DNA of 5,597 nucleotides from an uncultured Bacillota bacterium (GTDB lineage Bacteria > Bacillota_I > Bacilli_A > RFN20 > CAG-449), in the NCBI GenBank assembly GCA_905204225.1, contig CAJKZK010000109.1, positions 1 to 5,597 on the forward strand, given 5' to 3'. The stretch's first letter is position 1, and each line of letters begins with the position of its first letter. Under the pieces are notes generated by a model that worked only from the letters and a program-made list of their open reading frames with translations, had not been told where the DNA came from and did no database searches. A program made the translations under genes and the position numbers. This document shows, piece after piece, positions 5,492 through 5,597 of the stretch.

Positions 5492-5597
5492 TTATTCCTT
5501 TTTTTCTTGATATTGATATAAACTATATAATTTAGATTTTACTTTAATTAAAAGAATATCTTCTTTATTATTAAAAGATTTAATTATTAATTTACTT
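5492..5597 (-). CDS. 3' end of an unidentified gene (partial)
   Basis: A frame open from the window edge encodes 34 residues before TAA at 5494-5492. The fragment is basic and hydrophilic, rich in Lys, Ile and Tyr, and includes SFNNKEDILLIKVKSKLY. The other two minus-strand frames hold early stops here, and this frame uses Lys/Ile/Leu codons like its neighbours, so it is plausibly the C-terminus of a real protein. The last codons, GAA AAA AAG GAA TAA, contain the heptamer A AAA AAG in the phase needed for -1 slippage. No family can be assigned from this fragment. Confidence 0.45.
   Translation of the reverse strand, partial: SKLIIKSFNNKEDILLIKVKSKLYSLYQYQEKKE

Noticed and set aside
5465..5538. 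Plus-strand short frame of about 19 codons from the ATG at 5476
   Set aside because: It has no clear SD and no recognisable sequence, and lies opposite the partial gene end on the minus strand.

Overview
The window comes from an A+T-rich bacterium, most likely a low-GC Bacillota or a standard-code relative of the Mollicutes. The basis is the strong codon bias to A/T, the AGGTG/GGAGG Shine-Dalgarno (SD) sites, and the LmrCD/BmrCD-type exporter. Trp is encoded by TGG where I checked, and no long gene needs TGA as Trp, so genetic code 11 fits. Every gene I can support lies on the minus strand, so the reading order is from high to low coordinates.

Region by region in transcription order. (1) 5412-5597: the 3' end of an unidentified gene that enters from outside the window and stops at 5492. 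An A AAA AAG heptamer just before its stop would allow a -1 shift into a short open frame ending at 5412. (2) 5324-5411: an A+T-rich control region with a TATAAT box about 27 bases before the next gene and a TTGGC direct repeat farther upstream. (3) 3844-5323: a tight three-gene unit of unknown function. It encodes an acidic soluble protein (135 aa), a protein with six membrane segments (231 aa), and a protein with a Gly/Ser-rich N-terminus (143 aa). The last two overlap by 65 nt across an 18-bp tandem repeat that is read in two frames. A hairpin holds the last stop codon in its loop. (4) 3744-3843: an A+T-rich gap with a promoter placed so close to the next ATG that the mRNA should be leaderless. 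(5) 179-3743: two overlapping genes for the halves of a heterodimeric ABC exporter. The sequence features predict one degenerate and one competent ATPase site. (6) 1-178: a short gap, then the start of a small gene for a hydrophobic peptide with a good SD. It runs off the window and is much richer in G+C than everything else here.

The ABC pair is the only part with a firm functional call: an ATP-driven efflux pump of unknown substrate. The three-gene unit upstream has its own promoter candidate, and no sequence evidence ties it to the exporter beyond adjacency and shared strand. The most unusual points are the overlap of the membrane gene with the Gly/Ser-rich gene (possible split fusion), the leaderless exporter start, the slippery heptamer at 5498-5504, and the G+C-rich peptide gene at the left edge.
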